The notes under the pieces were generated by a model. It worked only from the letters and a program-made list of their open reading frames with translations, searched no databases and was not told where the DNA came from. A stretch of DNA of 64,000 nt from Amanita rubescens. Its lineage: Eukaryota; Basidiomycota; Agaricomycetes; Agaricales; Amanitaceae. The DNA lies in assembly GCA_015039365.1 (NCBI GenBank), contig WION01000161.1, positions 1-64,000 on the forward strand, in the 5' to 3' direction. Position numbers and translations under genes: made by a program. Of this stretch, positions 1 through 11,825 are shown in pieces; within the stretch, counting starts at the first letter, position 1, and the number at the start of each line of letters is the position of its first letter.

Positions 1-2428
1 CATCAATGGCGGAACACTGGATCGTTGCACAGAGACAGAAGCCGGACGAGCGCCGGAATCATCCGAGTCGTCCGAAGATATCTCGATGACGGACGTATTG
101 ACCGCCTTCGCGTTAGCAGCTCGTTTACGCGGAGAGGTTGACCGTGCTTGGCTTTCTACCAAAGTGCGTTTCAGAGATTTCCGTGGCGACTGGTGTCGTT
201 GGGAATCCGACGTCTGCGATGAACTACCCTCCAGACTCGTCTTCGTGGGTCTCATCGTGTTTAGCCGGCCATGAGTATCGCTCGACGAGAGCACGTCCTC
301 CTTGTTGAACGAAATCGGAAATGGTGGTTGCTCATCTTCATCTGATGACGATAGATAGCCGAACCCGGGCTTTCTCCGTTTCTCACATTTGGCGGCTGTC
401 TTGGAGAATTCGGCGCGTGACTGTGTCATAAAAATGGGCATTGAAAATAACGCGTTGGATCCGCTTTCCTGGCTTTCTTCAAACAAAGCTGGTAGCACCA
501 TCCGTCCATCGGCTCTACGGCTAGGAGTCGACTGTATCGTCGCCTTTCTCTTCGCAAGCATGTCTTCAAGGGGTAGCTGCTGATCTGTGTCCGAGTCGTA
601 TAACGGTTTCTGGGACTTTGATACCTTATTCTTTGACTGCTTTGTAGCGCCTGATTCTTCTCTAGCTTTCCCGTTCTCCTTCGAAGCCTTCTTAGACCTT
701 CGCTCATTATACTCTTCGACGATCTCTGGTTCTGCCATTTCCACCATACATGCTGGCATCCACAGCCGCAGATGACTTGTCGGATCCGGAGGTGGCTTCA
801 GTCCCTTGGTCTTTTTCCCAGCGTCGGAATCGGCATTGTCCCCTCCAACATCCTCCTCGGATGTCCACTCGTCCGTGTGCGAAGGCTCCCTCATTCTCTT
901 GATGCCTGATTCTGCCAATCGCACCAGCTGAGCGGGTGCCACTTCGAGACGATATTCTAAAAGCCCATCCGTGCTCGCATGATTTCGCGAAGAGTGGATC
1001 TTCACAATAAGAGGCCCTTCATCACCAGACTCTGGCGAGTTGAGACCCATCGAAGCAAAATGCCTCGCAACCATTTTAGATGGCGTATTAATAATGCGAG
1101 GATGTGCCCGGTCCTTGCCTTTACGCGGTGTAGAGGGCATGGTAGTTGAGGACGAGCTATAGTCAGATGTTTCCGCGTTGATCACGGCCCGCCTCAATAT
1201 TCGTAGTACGATCGAGTGCCACAGCAGCGTCCTAGATCGCTTGATAATCGCTTCTTTGTATCCCCACTCAAAGTAGAATTCACATGTAGCTGCCAGTTTA
1301 CCAACATCTGGCTCCTTCCCCCAAGTCAGCTTCATATTTTTCTCGGCCGCGCATCCGAGGCTCTCGGAAGTTATGGGGTTTGTGTAGGATAGGAGGATGT
1401 CGATGTTGGGAAAAGAGTTGGGGACTTCTTTGGCTAGTTTCTTCAGCTTACGACCTATGATTCCTCGAGAATTCGTTCGAAGTTCTTCTTGCAAGTCTTG
1501 GCGCCAATGGGCCAGAAAATTGGGGAGAGCATCAGCAGGTAGGGTAGTAGCTGCTTCGTATAAAGAGTCACCGAAGCCGCAGCGTGCGAGCGCGTGGGCA
1601 GTGGTAATACCGCACCCAGGTAAACCGGCTTGAGCGTAATCACCACCCGACAAGAGGCCTATAAGTACAAAGCCACCCCTGGTAAGTGAAATGGACGAAT
1701 GGCTGCGAATTGTCAACGCTCGATACAACCCTGTATGGTTCTTGTCGTCCCTGCCTTCGCTATTCAAGATGGGGTTTGCTCTGTTACCAGAAAGATTGTT
1801 GCTTAAACTGGAAAGGGGTATGAGTCAGACTATCACGTCGCGGCTGGAAGGCGCACTTGCGGATTACGGTAGTGGCGCCGAAGAGGAAGTTATCAACGTC
1901 ATCTGAGAGTACAGCATCAATGATGCCAGCTCTATTGAGATACGCTAGCTCGGCCTCAGCCTCAGCTGGAGCCTACAAGCTACTCAAAAAGGGGGAAAAT
2001 CGAAAGAAACGGAAACCCACCATTCTCCATTCGAATCCAAAAGCCTCAATGATAGCCTTCATACCGGGAATAAGTTGGTGACGGGTCTTGTTAATCTTTT
2101 TGCCGCGTTTGAAGTTGGGCCTTTTCGGACCATCGAAAACGAACAATGGCAAGAATGTCGTCCGCATCAGAGTAGCGCAACGAAAAAAAAGCGTGCGGAG
2201 CACCGGATTTTCGCCCTTCTTCCCGTATTCGGCATGAAAGAACCATATACTCGCGTCTATTCCAATCCGAAACCCGCGAAGTCCCTGTGGATTGGCGATA
2301 AAACCCTCCGTGATCGCCAGCTCTGTCATGGAGCGTACTTCTACGGCCGGTTTAAGTACCTGGATGTTTTCAACAGAGCGTCCTGGACTGTGCTTCCTAC
2401 GTACCTCCCAAAGCCCTGCTACACCCAT
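1..2428 (-). CDS. GEN1: GEN1/Yen1-like Holliday junction resolvase (XPG/Rad2 family), 3' end outside window
   Basis: Structure-specific nuclease predicted to cut Holliday junctions and other branched DNA in the nucleus. Exons read as 2428-2405, 2359-2021, 1972-1857 and 1807 to the window edge, all with GT...AG introns and matching phases; 762 codons are present and the frame is still open at base 1. The start is fixed by the XPG-family N terminus MGVAGLWE, followed by GIDASIWFFHAEYGK and FVFDGPKRP. The I domain has APAEAEAELAYLNRAGIIDA and SDDVDNFLFG, which supply the acidic metal ligands, then GLLSGGDYAQAGLPGCG, the helix-two-turn-helix that grips DNA. A chromodomain-like stretch typical of GEN1 surrounds LEYRLEVAPAQLVRLA. 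The tail is Ser/Lys/Arg-rich and low in order. No break is visible. Rad2, Exo1 or Fen1 are less likely because of the IWFFHAEYGK and chromodomain-like blocks. Confidence 0.93.
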
Positions 2429-4735
2429 AATGCGGAGGGTTTTGAACGCGTGGTAACACTAGCTAGTAGCAGGTGACCGTGACAGTCGTGAAAAGGAAGC
2501 GCCAGGGTCAGCTCTACACGACTTCAGGTCTGCAAATTCATTCAAGCAATGGTCTGTAGAACTGCGATTTTCAAGGATCAGTACATCTAGGCTGCCTCGG
2601 GAACTTATCATCAAACAGAAGTCAGTTGATGTAGAAAATAAACAAATTGGGAAGTACGTTTGTTACATTTTATTCTTTTTTACTGACTGCCACAAACTAC
2701 AGTTACGGACAACAGTGGGTCTGCGAGCCCCGATTCTGCTTAGTATAACGGCACTTCCTAATATTCAAATTGAGAATCACGCAGAGAAGGATTGTGAGTG
2801 AGAACAGACTTATAAAAGGCAAAATCAGGAAAAATGGGGTGGGCCGTGCGGCGGCCGAGGGACGAGTGTTCGGGCAGCCCAGATCTGTCTTATGACCGCC
2901 GCTCTTCTCGTGCCGCGTTATACTCGGTTCATATGCACTCTTCTCTTCCAACGAACTGTAGGTTGTCTCCGTTCGAGTCGAGTACCTAAGCGCTAAGCCT
3001 TGGTTGGATCAACCTTGAGAGAGCCACACAGGCGCAATATCTACATCGCAGGCTTGGAAGCACATATTGACCGTTTACATGCTGAACTAGAGGAGTACTC
3101 ACAATTCCTCTCCAGAAATAAGGCTTGCTAATGTTCCTGAAGGATTAGGTTTTGGGCCTGTTGTATTTGATGAATCAGAACACTACGAGTACCCGTACGC
3201 CATGAACCCCAAAGGTGATTCCCTACTCTAGTAACCATGGGTGTATGAGATAAATTAAAGAAAACAAGTTCTTGGTTGGATGTTTACAGCATGATGTGTC
3301 TGTCTCAGAATATAAGTTACTCGAGCTGGAACATGCAGTACTGTACTGCACATACTTGAAATCCTTGTATTCGGACTTACACGAAACGGCGTGGAACAAG
3401 AAACTGATGGAGATTCTGCAATATTCACAAGACATTCGCTTGACTCAACCGACTCTACCATCAAATTATTGAGTCCTACAAGACCCGCCTGCGCTGCGCT
3501 CCGACGGTAAAATGTAATCAATTACCACGTACTATGATGTGATACTATTTCAAAGTAAAAGATTTCATATGACCACTGTTTGCCAGTGCGAAAAAACCAA
3601 AGATGAAGAAGGACGACATTTTTTTCTGTCGTTTCCGATGTGGAAAAGGAGATTGCTTGACGACTATTTTCTTTACATAAGATATATCACATACATCACA
3701 AACTCTGTTATGACTGCACTCAAATGCAATGTCCCCGTGATTGCAATTCCACGTAGTATACATTTGTTTTCGTCTCTGATTCTTTTGTCCATTGTATCAC
3801 ACCATCGATGGGGAGGTGTGCGGAACATTATTTGAACCAGTAGACAGGTTGTAATCTTCGACAAGCATCTATGCGAAATGCTCAGGGGTAGCGATGGGAT
3901 CTATAAAGACATGTTAAACATTTGGGAGATGATCGATTACGGAACATACCATTTAAATTCCACACAAACGTTTCACGATGCTCTACATCCAACTTGAGGC
4001 ATATCAGAATGAGCTGTTCCGGCCTGTTGTCCATACTATAAATTCCCTCGCACGCGTGATGAGATCAAGATAGCCTCGATTCTCGGATCGTTCGTACGGA
4101 CGAAGGACTGGGTAAACTAGTGGAAGCAGAGTCCTGGCTTCCGATGATAAACTACTCGCGCTCGTTGCGACACACGACTTGAAAAACTTGTGGGCGGTCG
4201 AGTTGAGGACGGGTCCGGATTACGACGAAGAATCGCGAGACGCTGGAGATGGGCATGAACCGTTTGAATTCCCGCAACCTGAAAGGTGAAGGGTTTTAGG
4301 ACTAAGGATAGCCTGTCCGCCAAAGCTTGAGCACGGAGCACGTGCCGGTCATGTGACCTGCGTACCTGTAACCTACTACCCATACGTTTGAGCTCTAAGC
4401 TCTTTCCCTAGCGCTTCGACTCCCGGTCCTCCGTGGCCGATCACATCTTTTTTTTCATGCTCTACCGCTTCGATCCTTTGCATTGGCCCAAGTGTAAGAC
4501 AGGAGCCACCGCAAGCCAGTATTCCGCAAACACAATCTCTCCGCCCGCTGCGGCACACACAGTCTTGCGCTTTTCACTCATCTCTTCTTCGCCGATGCCC
4601 CTGTGCAGGGGAATCTTAGCGACGACGACAGATAGGGTTTCTCGGCGAACGCTTCACCATGTCTCTCTACAGTATTCCCGCCGCTCTTCCCGTCTGTCTT
4701 AATTCTCCTTTGAAGTCCTCCTGCTGTCGCCCTTC
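2429..4735. other. Intergenic stretch with coding-like remnants
   Basis: No intact gene seen. Between about 3000 and 3480 on the + strand are short coding-like pieces, one reading IAGLEAHIDRLHAELEEYSQF and a second of 66 codons at 3272-3472 rich in Leu/Glu, separated by stops. They could be parts of one decayed coiled-coil-containing protein, but I do not recognise the family. The remainder is plain mixed sequence. Confidence 0.3.
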
Positions 4736-4744
4736 TGTATATAT
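4736..4744 (+). promoter_or_regulatory. TATA-like box upstream of the 4784 gene
   Basis: TATATATAG lies about 40 bp before the ATG at 4784, a plausible distance for a fungal core promoter with a short leader. It supports that ATG as the start. Confidence 0.4.
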
Positions 4745-4783
4745 AGGCTAGCGACACCTCTCACTCCATCCGCTTTCTCGAAT

Positions 4784-6386
4784 ATGTCCGACTCTGCCTT
4801 CTACTTAGATCGTGTCACCTCTGGCGACTACAACCGACTCATCGATAACGTACGAAAGATGGGGAGCCGTGCCCTGATTAATCTCGAATACAAGCGGGAT
4901 TTTGAACGGGACACGCGGAATGGATTTAAACTCAAGTCAAACGATGAAAAAATTGTTCCTTTCACCGCTTGGATCTTCGGAGAAATCGCGCCACGTGCCG
5001 TCGGAACACCTCACCAGGCTTCCGGGAACCACTACATTGGACGCCCTCCCGTGTGTCTTTATTTCTTTTCTGTCTGCGGTGTTTCACTAAACATGCTTGT
5101 TTGTACTTATAGAACTATAATCTCATTAATGATGACACGTGAGTGAAGGATGCTTTTATGATAAAGGTTCCCACCAGCGCTCCGCGGGAACTGATGTACC
5201 TATTTGACTACCAATTAACTGTCCTAAACTCGATGTGTTGGAATACAAGCCGACGGTATCACCGACTCGATGCCATTCCCGCGCCTTCGCCAAGCACGCT
5301 ATACCCCGCCGCCGAGTAACTTTCCGCTAGCACTTACACGAAGACGAACAACTGGAACAGGAAAATGATCAGGTTCTTCGAGCATTCAAATCTATTTTAT
5401 CTGATGCTAACCCATCCTCTGCAGAATGTCGAAGCGGTCGAATGGTTAAGTCCATCAAATCCGGATAGAGCTGCCGACTTGATGTGTGTCTACATGGGCC
5501 CCAAATACGTCGTACCATCTTCTTCAACCTCTACATCGTCTGGCACCAAAAGACGAGGGCGCAACGGAAAACAACCGAGAATCATGGTATCAGCACCTAC
5601 TCCGGTGGACGACTCAACGCACATGGAGCCTGTGCCCGTTGTTACTCCTTCGGGTACGTGATCCGACATGCAGCGCTTGCATAATGCTGACGTGTACTTC
5701 CAGTCTCGGAAATTAAACTTGGCGCTCACTACGATCCCCGTCTTCTATCCGATTATGGTGGCGCTTTGTTCAACCATAGCCTGGCCAAACTAGTCCAAAG
5801 AAACACTGTCGACGAAGATGGGATACTGACGCCTCCTTGGCTCGAGTACGATAAACTGCGCAACGGAACAGTCGTTCTCACGAGGATATCAAAATTACTC
5901 GCAGAAAAAGGTTCATACTTCGTTTCTGTTCACCTAATGACCATTGATCCCTCTCAGTTTTATCAAATTTACGCGGACAGAGTGAAAGTACTCATGCCCT
6001 CGCTGGAACCAATTGACGAGCGCTCTATACGTCTCTCTATCGACGACTACACCACCAACGAGGAGGGCATTCAATCCGACAGCAACAACAATTGCTTAAG
6101 AGGTTTTGACACCGTCTCGCCCGCCCGGGATAGCGATAGGACCGCTCAGGTACCGAGTTCTGACTGTCTAGTCGACCTATTTATGCTCATGTTTTCTTTC
6201 ACAGTCGTCCTCAGCTAATCACTTAAAAGTCATTGACAGCGTTTCACCCCTAGCTCCGGGGAAAGGAATGCTGGGGTAACGATATCTTCTTGTCTAATTA
6301 ATCTGTTTATGCTCACATATTCTCCCAGTCATCCATGGCCTCTTCCTCTCTTAGCGCGCCATCTCCACCACCGTGAAACAGGCTAA
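4784..6386 (+). CDS. Uncharacterised multi-exon basidiomycete protein, one frame problem
   Basis: Function unknown. Readable exons are 4784-5050, 5113-5138, 5178 to about 5316, about 5426-5653, 5704-6149, 6205-6275 and 6329-6386. The N-terminal exon begins MSDSAFYLDRVTSG. A Ser/Thr-rich basic linker (around SSGTKRRGRNGKQPR) precedes a conserved-looking block GALFNHSLAKLVQRNTVDED, then ILTPPWLEYDKLRNGTVVL and QFYQIYADRVKVL, a layout I associate with unnamed Agaricomycete proteins of unknown function. Exon 3 and the exon from about 5426 share one frame but are separated by a TAA at 5317-5319, and a second frame is open across 5335-5440, so either an intron I could not place lies here or the gene is broken. 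No membrane segment or catalytic motif was seen. Confidence 0.55.
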
Positions 6387-7979
6387 GACCTCGGCGAGGA
6401 AAAGTGGGAAAAAACGTGAAATGGATACTATGAATATCAATTGAGGTGAATCATCATCGTTTGTTTCTTTTCTCGATATGCCCTAAATAAATAAAAATTG
6501 GATAAAAGGAGGAAATAGGCTTCAATACTTTCTACGTTACGACTCATTGCATATTACTGCCTTGGCTGAACTGATACATAAAACAATGATATAATCAGCC
6601 TCGTGAGGTCTTCTCTTTCTCTAGATCACCCCTTCGGTGGCAGGAGGACGTCCATCCGCACAAACTCCGGTTGTTCAAAAAGAGAGAGAGGGGTTATCAC
6701 CAATCCATAAATAAGAAACGTGCTCAGGCGTTCTCTTTCGTTCTTGTTTTGGAACATGCCATTCCTCCACGCAACTCGGATAACAGCCTACGACCATGTT
6801 GCTCACGTACGCGACAACCTTATGGCCACCTACAGCCAAACTACCAGTAATCTTCCAGTCCGTTACCGCAGCGGAAACCAATGTTGTGACGTTTAGCTGA
6901 CTGCTGGCTTAGTAATAGCGCCCTTATCGAATGGGTATACTTATCTACAACGGTCTGAAGTCCGCACGAGCCGTCCCGGTTCCTGTTAAAGACCATACCG
7001 CTCTCACCAATATAGGCGTGGTGGGTTCATCTATGGCAGTTGACACATGGATTACTAGACCATTGCCCTGCACCCCGACGTTAGATGGACGAAAGTGGTG
7101 AAAGTAACGGACACGCACGCATTATTTTATTACTCAACCAAAACACGCAAATCCCATATGGAGTCGACAGAGATCACATCTATATGGAGGATGCTATAGG
7201 GGATGTACTTTATTTGAAATTTGAGGCCAATGTAGTGGTTGACACCAATGATGACAAGTTGCCGCTGGTATTGACGGGTTTACTAGAAGTAATTATGCAT
7301 TTGTCCCGAGTCGTGTATGCGTATGCCAGATAACTTGCAAATATCACTTGCCCGGGCTAATTGTAACTGGAATTCCGAGGCCCCCTCATTTTTCATATTG
7401 GCCAAGGATGTTGCGGGTTGTGCCGCGCAGGCGGGCGTAAAGCTTTAATTTGAACGCTGTCCGTGGTTGAGGTTTGACGGTCCAACTAGTCACGTGATAT
7501 ACGGTGACTTCCGCAGCTTGGACACTGCGTAGCGATTCGTCTGGTGGAGGTGCTGCAGGGGGAGAATGAGCTGATGGGGGGCTCGATGTGCCAAATTTCC
7601 TGTTGGCTATGCTGAAAGTGAATACGGCAGCTACAGCTAGAGGAGAAGACGGGGGTTGAGTAGAGGGTGGTGGCTATGTTCGTGGTGGAGAATGAGGTGG
7701 GAGAGTTGATGTGGATGCATAGCAGGTGTTCATACGACGCCCCCGGTCGTGTCTGACCGAATGGTCATACTATATCATAGTCACTGTCGCAACGAACACC
7801 AGCGAAACAATGCTGGAGGCTGCTGTGGATGATGCATCTTAATAGCTGCTCGCCCTGATCGCACGGCTAGCAGTGCCGGAGAGTTGGGGACGTATGGTCA
7901 AAATGGGAAGAGGAGAAAAATGCCGATGATGATGGGGTACAATCGCGGGTGTACCCATGCAACGCCAAATGGCCGATGT
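6387..7979. other. Intergenic stretch, no recognisable gene
   Basis: Two short open stretches (6675-6881 minus, 7085-7333 plus, 82 codons) show no known motif and no clear introns. From about 7540 the sequence becomes GGTGG-rich on the + strand, grading into the minisatellite that follows. Confidence 0.4.
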
Positions 7980-7982
7980 CGG

Positions 7983-8600
7983 TGTAAGAAAACCACGGGC
8001 GAGGGGGTGGAAAATGGCTCTAAAAAACCATGGGGGTACTGGTGTAAGAAAACCGCGGGTCGTGGGGAACAGTTCTAAAAAACCATGGAGGTGTTGGTGT
8101 AAGAAAACCACGGGGGTACGTACTGGTGTAAGAAAACCACAGGCGAAGGCGTGGAGAATGGTTCTGGAAAACCATGGGGCGCCAGTGTAAGAATACCACG
8201 GGCGGCCCGGGGGGCATGGCGAACGGTTCTCAAGAACCACGGCGTGCTGGTGTAAGAAAACTGTGGGTGGGGGCGTGATGATTGGTTCTACAGAACCATG
8301 GGGGTGCTGGTGTAAGAAAACCACGGGCAAGGGTGGGCGAACGGTTCGCAAGAACCATGGCATTGCTAGTGTCAGAAAACCGCGGGCGGGGGCATGGCGA
8401 ATGGTTCCAAAGAACCATGGGGGGTGCCAGTATAACAAAACCGCAGACGAGGGCATGGGGGATAGTTCTCAAGAATGATGGGCATGCTGGTGTACGAAAA
8501 CTGTGGGCGAGAGGCGGAGGAACGGTGTTGGAGAACCACAGGCCACGGGGCAGCAATGCTGCTGAGAAACCATGGACAACAGCAATAGAGCAGTGGTGGT
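7983..8600. repeat. Minisatellite of about 60-bp units with an embedded palindrome
   Basis: About ten diverged direct copies of a unit near 55-65 bp. Each contains GTGTAAGAAAACC, a G-rich block (CACGGGCGAGGG) and a dyad of the type GGTTCTnnAGAACCATGG (for example 8275-8291 and 8401-8419). Both strands are open in several frames because the unit lacks stops, giving Val-Arg-Lys-Pro repeats on + and Phe-Leu-Thr-Pro repeats on -. These open frames are by-products of the repeat rather than good gene candidates. Confidence 0.8.
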
Positions 8601-9127
8601 ACTGAGGTACCAAGGACGGCAGGGCAATGCGGGGAGTGGTGGGGGCTAAATCACCAGGTTGCTAGGCGCCGGCATGACCACTGGTGTAGAGGAAACGTTA
8701 GACGGCGGTTCGTAAAGAGTACGGTGGGGAAATCAAGCCTTGGCGTTGATAAGATAGACCCTAGATAGATGAGACGGTGAGCAGACGAGCATACAGCGCT
8801 CACGCGCTCACGTACCAGGGCAGAATCCAGATATGTACGATCGATGGTTTTTGGAAAAACTATCACATCAGATATGTCACGTGCTGAGGGAATTTCGACC
8901 ATCCGTTCCTCTTTTTTGGTGGCAGTACGTGTCTGTTACGGGGCCGCTGCGATGCACGGCATGTCCGAGGCCTAACTTCGTTGAAGGAATGCTACCCCTA
9001 AAACTTGATAGGGTCACCGTTCACGGAAGATACCGGCGTGTCTCAGCCTTACTGATGAAAAATGCTCGCTATAAGACCGAGCCTTCGTTTCACTCGGCCT
9101 CGGAAAAACATTTAATGCTTTCCACAA
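8601..9127. other. Spacer before the first hAT element
   Basis: No gene recognised. Around 9057-9104 is an inverted copy of a sequence also seen at about 11336 and 17622: on the minus strand it reads TTCCGAGGCCGAGTG followed by GGCTCGGTCTTATA. The rest is unremarkable. Confidence 0.4.
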
Positions 9128-9135
9128 CGGTGTTG

Positions 9136-10010
9136 TAAGGCTCCAACCATATAGTATATGTATAGGCCTGAGGGTGTAAATATACGGATACGGTAAATTA
9201 TACTCTATTTACCATATAAATACAGTTATACAGTATCTATATATGGTTATTGTGGCAGTCCCACTGAGCTGTGCTTTAGGCACTTTGCTGGCTTCTGGAC
9301 GACTTCTAGAAGCCCACTCCGGATCCATACCTTCGTCAAAAGGGCCTCGCGAACTGTTTCAGCCCTGAGAGAGCTACGAAGATCAGTGCAGATATGCCTG
9401 GATTTGGAAAACACCCGTTCTACTGCGACGCTCGTGGCTGGTATGGCAAGGATGTCGCGTGCAAGTAAAGCAATGGTCGGGAACACTCCTGAAAGGTTCT
9501 ACATAACGACAGAAGCATAAATGGTCAGTTACTAGTTAGTAATGCAATTCTGATAACACTTACCTTCCATAAGTTGACCAATAGATTATCGTCCAGTCCA
9601 CCTCGCCCACCATATTTGAAATTTCGGAGTGTGTGGACTGACCGTTGGCCCGTTGCTGTCTGGCAATGGCTGGCATAGATTATCCTTCCCCGGTTGGCCC
9701 TCCTCCTGATGATGCCAGTCGATGCCGGGCTGATTCTGCCCAACTACACATCAATCACGGTCTATGTTGCATGAGAGTTTGATCTGGTCGATTGCCATAG
9801 CCTTCAGCACTGTCTGAGGCACGAATCGTGCAGCCGTGAAACGCGATGCAGGCCAGCTTTCTTTGGGCGTATTTGTTCCGGAGACAACCGTATAAATAAA
9901 CCATATACTGTATGTTTTGGCCTTTCCTCCACAGACCCTATACATATACGTATACGTATACCGTATCTACTGTATATACACGGTAGATAGATAATACGGT
10001 TGGAGCCTTA
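9136..10010. mobile_element. hAT-superfamily DNA transposon, 875 bp, degenerate
   Basis: Both ends carry the same 13-bp inverted repeat: TAAGGCTCCAACC at 9136-9148 and its exact complement GGTTGGAGCCTTA at 9998-10010. The element is flanked by a perfect 8-bp direct duplication, CGGTGTTG, at 9128-9135 and 10011-10018. An 8-bp target duplication is the hallmark of hAT transposons. The minus strand encodes a hAT dimerisation domain. Subterminal regions are rich in TATACG/CGTATA motifs. At 875 bp it is too short for a full transposase, so it is an internal-deletion derivative. Confidence 0.9.
9247..9486 (-). pseudogene. hAT transposase C-terminal dimerisation domain remnant
   Basis: The product contains FPTIALLARDILAIPATSVA followed by ERVFSKSRHICTDLRSSL, which matches the conserved C-terminal hAT dimerisation region (LARDILAIPATS...ERVFS). 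A 3' splice site (TTTCAG) lies just upstream at about 9488, so this is the last exon. The preceding exon is only weakly recognisable at about 9560-9610, and the RNase H-like catalytic domain is missing. It lies inside the element at 9136-10010, which therefore cannot move on its own product. Confidence 0.85.
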
Positions 10011-10020
10011 CGGTGTTGGA

Positions 10021-10740
10021 CCCACCATAATGCATAACATTTAATATGGTGGATAATTCACCATATCTGATTGATTAAAAATGGTGTTGAAAACACCCTA
10101 CAGTATGGTGTACAATTCACTTTCCAAAGATGGTGTCAGAATCACCTTATTGTTCAATATGGTATATATTTCACCATGTTGCCAATTGGTCAGAAATGGT
10201 GTTAGCAACACCATACATTGAAAATATGGTGTACAAATCACCATTCTGAAAATGCAAGTGTATTTCCAAATATGGTAATAGGTGTATTATGGTGTTTCCA
10301 ACATCATACAAAAATGGTGTACAAATCACCATTCTGCATTGCCAAATATGGTAATAGGTTACCAAATATGGCAATGAATCCTTCTATAATACAGCTCTTT
10401 CTGCCAAATATGGTAATAGGTTACTAAATATGGTAATGGAATCCTGAATTTGGTGTGGAAATCACCATATCTAGATGGTGTACAGCTCACCATACCCCTC
10501 AGACAGTGTACAACACACCATACCTCGCCACAGATGGTGTACAACACACTATATCTCCCCACAGATGGTGTACAACACACCATTTTCAAATCTCTCCTCA
10601 AATGGTGTACAGCACACCATACCCAAAGATGGTGTACAACACACCATATTCAAATCTCTCCTCAAATCGTGTACAGCACACCATACCCAAATCTCCCCTC
10701 AGAAGGTGTACATCACACCATACTATAAGGCACCACTATT
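10021..10740. repeat. Array of short hairpins related to ATGGTGTACAACACACCAT
   Basis: At least 14 short dyads of the form (T)ATGGTGT-NNNN-ACACCAT(A) follow one another. In the right half (10440-10735) units are spaced about 30-47 bp apart, with linkers such as AATCTCYCCTCA. In the left half they alternate with copies of ATATGGTAATAGGTTAC. Each unit could fold as a 7-9 bp stem with a 3-6 nt loop. Open frames across it are repeat artefacts. The array starts at the right target duplication of the hAT element, and the first unit (GGTGTTGGACCCACC) is what that element split. Confidence 0.8.
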
Positions 10741-11820
10741 ACTTAACATAGTGTAATGGTCACATGATATTGGTACCGCCGGCTGTACCCATTTTTTAGT
10801 GGTAGGCGGTTACCGCTAGGCGTTGCTACCTGCCTCCCAGCAACTAAGCGGATACGCTGACAAAGCGCTGGTTGGTGTAATGAGCTGATCAGGTATCTTG
10901 CCCCACCTTCACCAGTGACCACAGCTGATCCATAATGCCCCAGACCCCACACTATGTTCCTGTGCCCTCCAGTATAGTATTACGAGCTTCTCACACCGTT
11001 GTCCGCTAACATTATAGATTATAGCCAAAAAAAAGGATGGCCTCAGACATGCCACGCAAAGCGGTGGCCCACATCGCCAAGTGATAGTGGATGGTGAAGA
11101 GTACTAGTGGTGGTGCAACGGTTGTGATGGAAGTCATTGGGGGCAGTAGCAGCCTCACTACTGCCAGCTGGTAGTTACTTGTGAGTGGTAGTCACTGGGT
11201 GGTGGTGGTGGTGGTGATGGTGGTGATGGTGGTGATGAGGACTGGCAGTACTAAGGAGTAGTGGGTGGAAGCATTTGTCATGATGGTGGTAAGTACTACT
11301 GTGATTCTATTAGCCAAAGAAAGGAACATCGAGTTATTCCGAGGCCGACTGAAAGGAGGAATCGGTTTTTTTAGTGACGAGTTTTGTAACACTTTAAGCT
11401 GCCGATGATGGCTGAGACCTTCTGAAACAAACAAACTATAGTAGAATGTACAAGTATCATGGTCTGCATCAAACAAAATGAACATAAAATTTATTATCAG
11501 ACTATGATCCACTGCCTGTCATGTCCAGGGTGGGCTGCCGTGATTCAGGTGAACCGCCATGATCCCTCCAGACTTCAGTGCAGATATCGGTCATAGCCGA
11601 GTCGCCTAAATTTGGAGCTGGCTCTGATTGGCTCAGCTTCTTTTGGCAGCTTTCGACCCATCACCCGCTCAATCACCACCCCCATGAACTTGACCTATTT
11701 CAATGATCCAGCCACTGCATCTGCATGCTGGGAACTGGGTACCATGCTTACTTGGTACTAAATACCAATACATGTACTAGATTAGTTAAACAAGGTCATT
11801 CATATTATTACATAATAAGG
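10741..11820. other. Repeat-rich spacer with a GGT microsatellite
   Basis: Contains a (GGT)n/(GGTGAT)n tract at about 11196-11236, a copy of the block CATGCCACGCAAAGCGGTGG with TGGCCCACATCGCCAAG at 11036-11083, and a TTCCGAGGCCGACTG copy at about 11336-11395. No gene recognised. Confidence 0.5.
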
Positions 11821-11825
11821 TGGCC

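Noticed and set aside
7839..8613. Long overlapping open frames of 100-200 codons on both strands
   Set aside because: All are multi-frame by-products of the minisatellite unit lacking stop codons.
10440..10735. CRISPR-like regularity of short palindromic repeats
   Set aside because: Linkers are also repeated and of variable length, the host is a fungus and no cas genes exist; it is a hairpin-bearing satellite.
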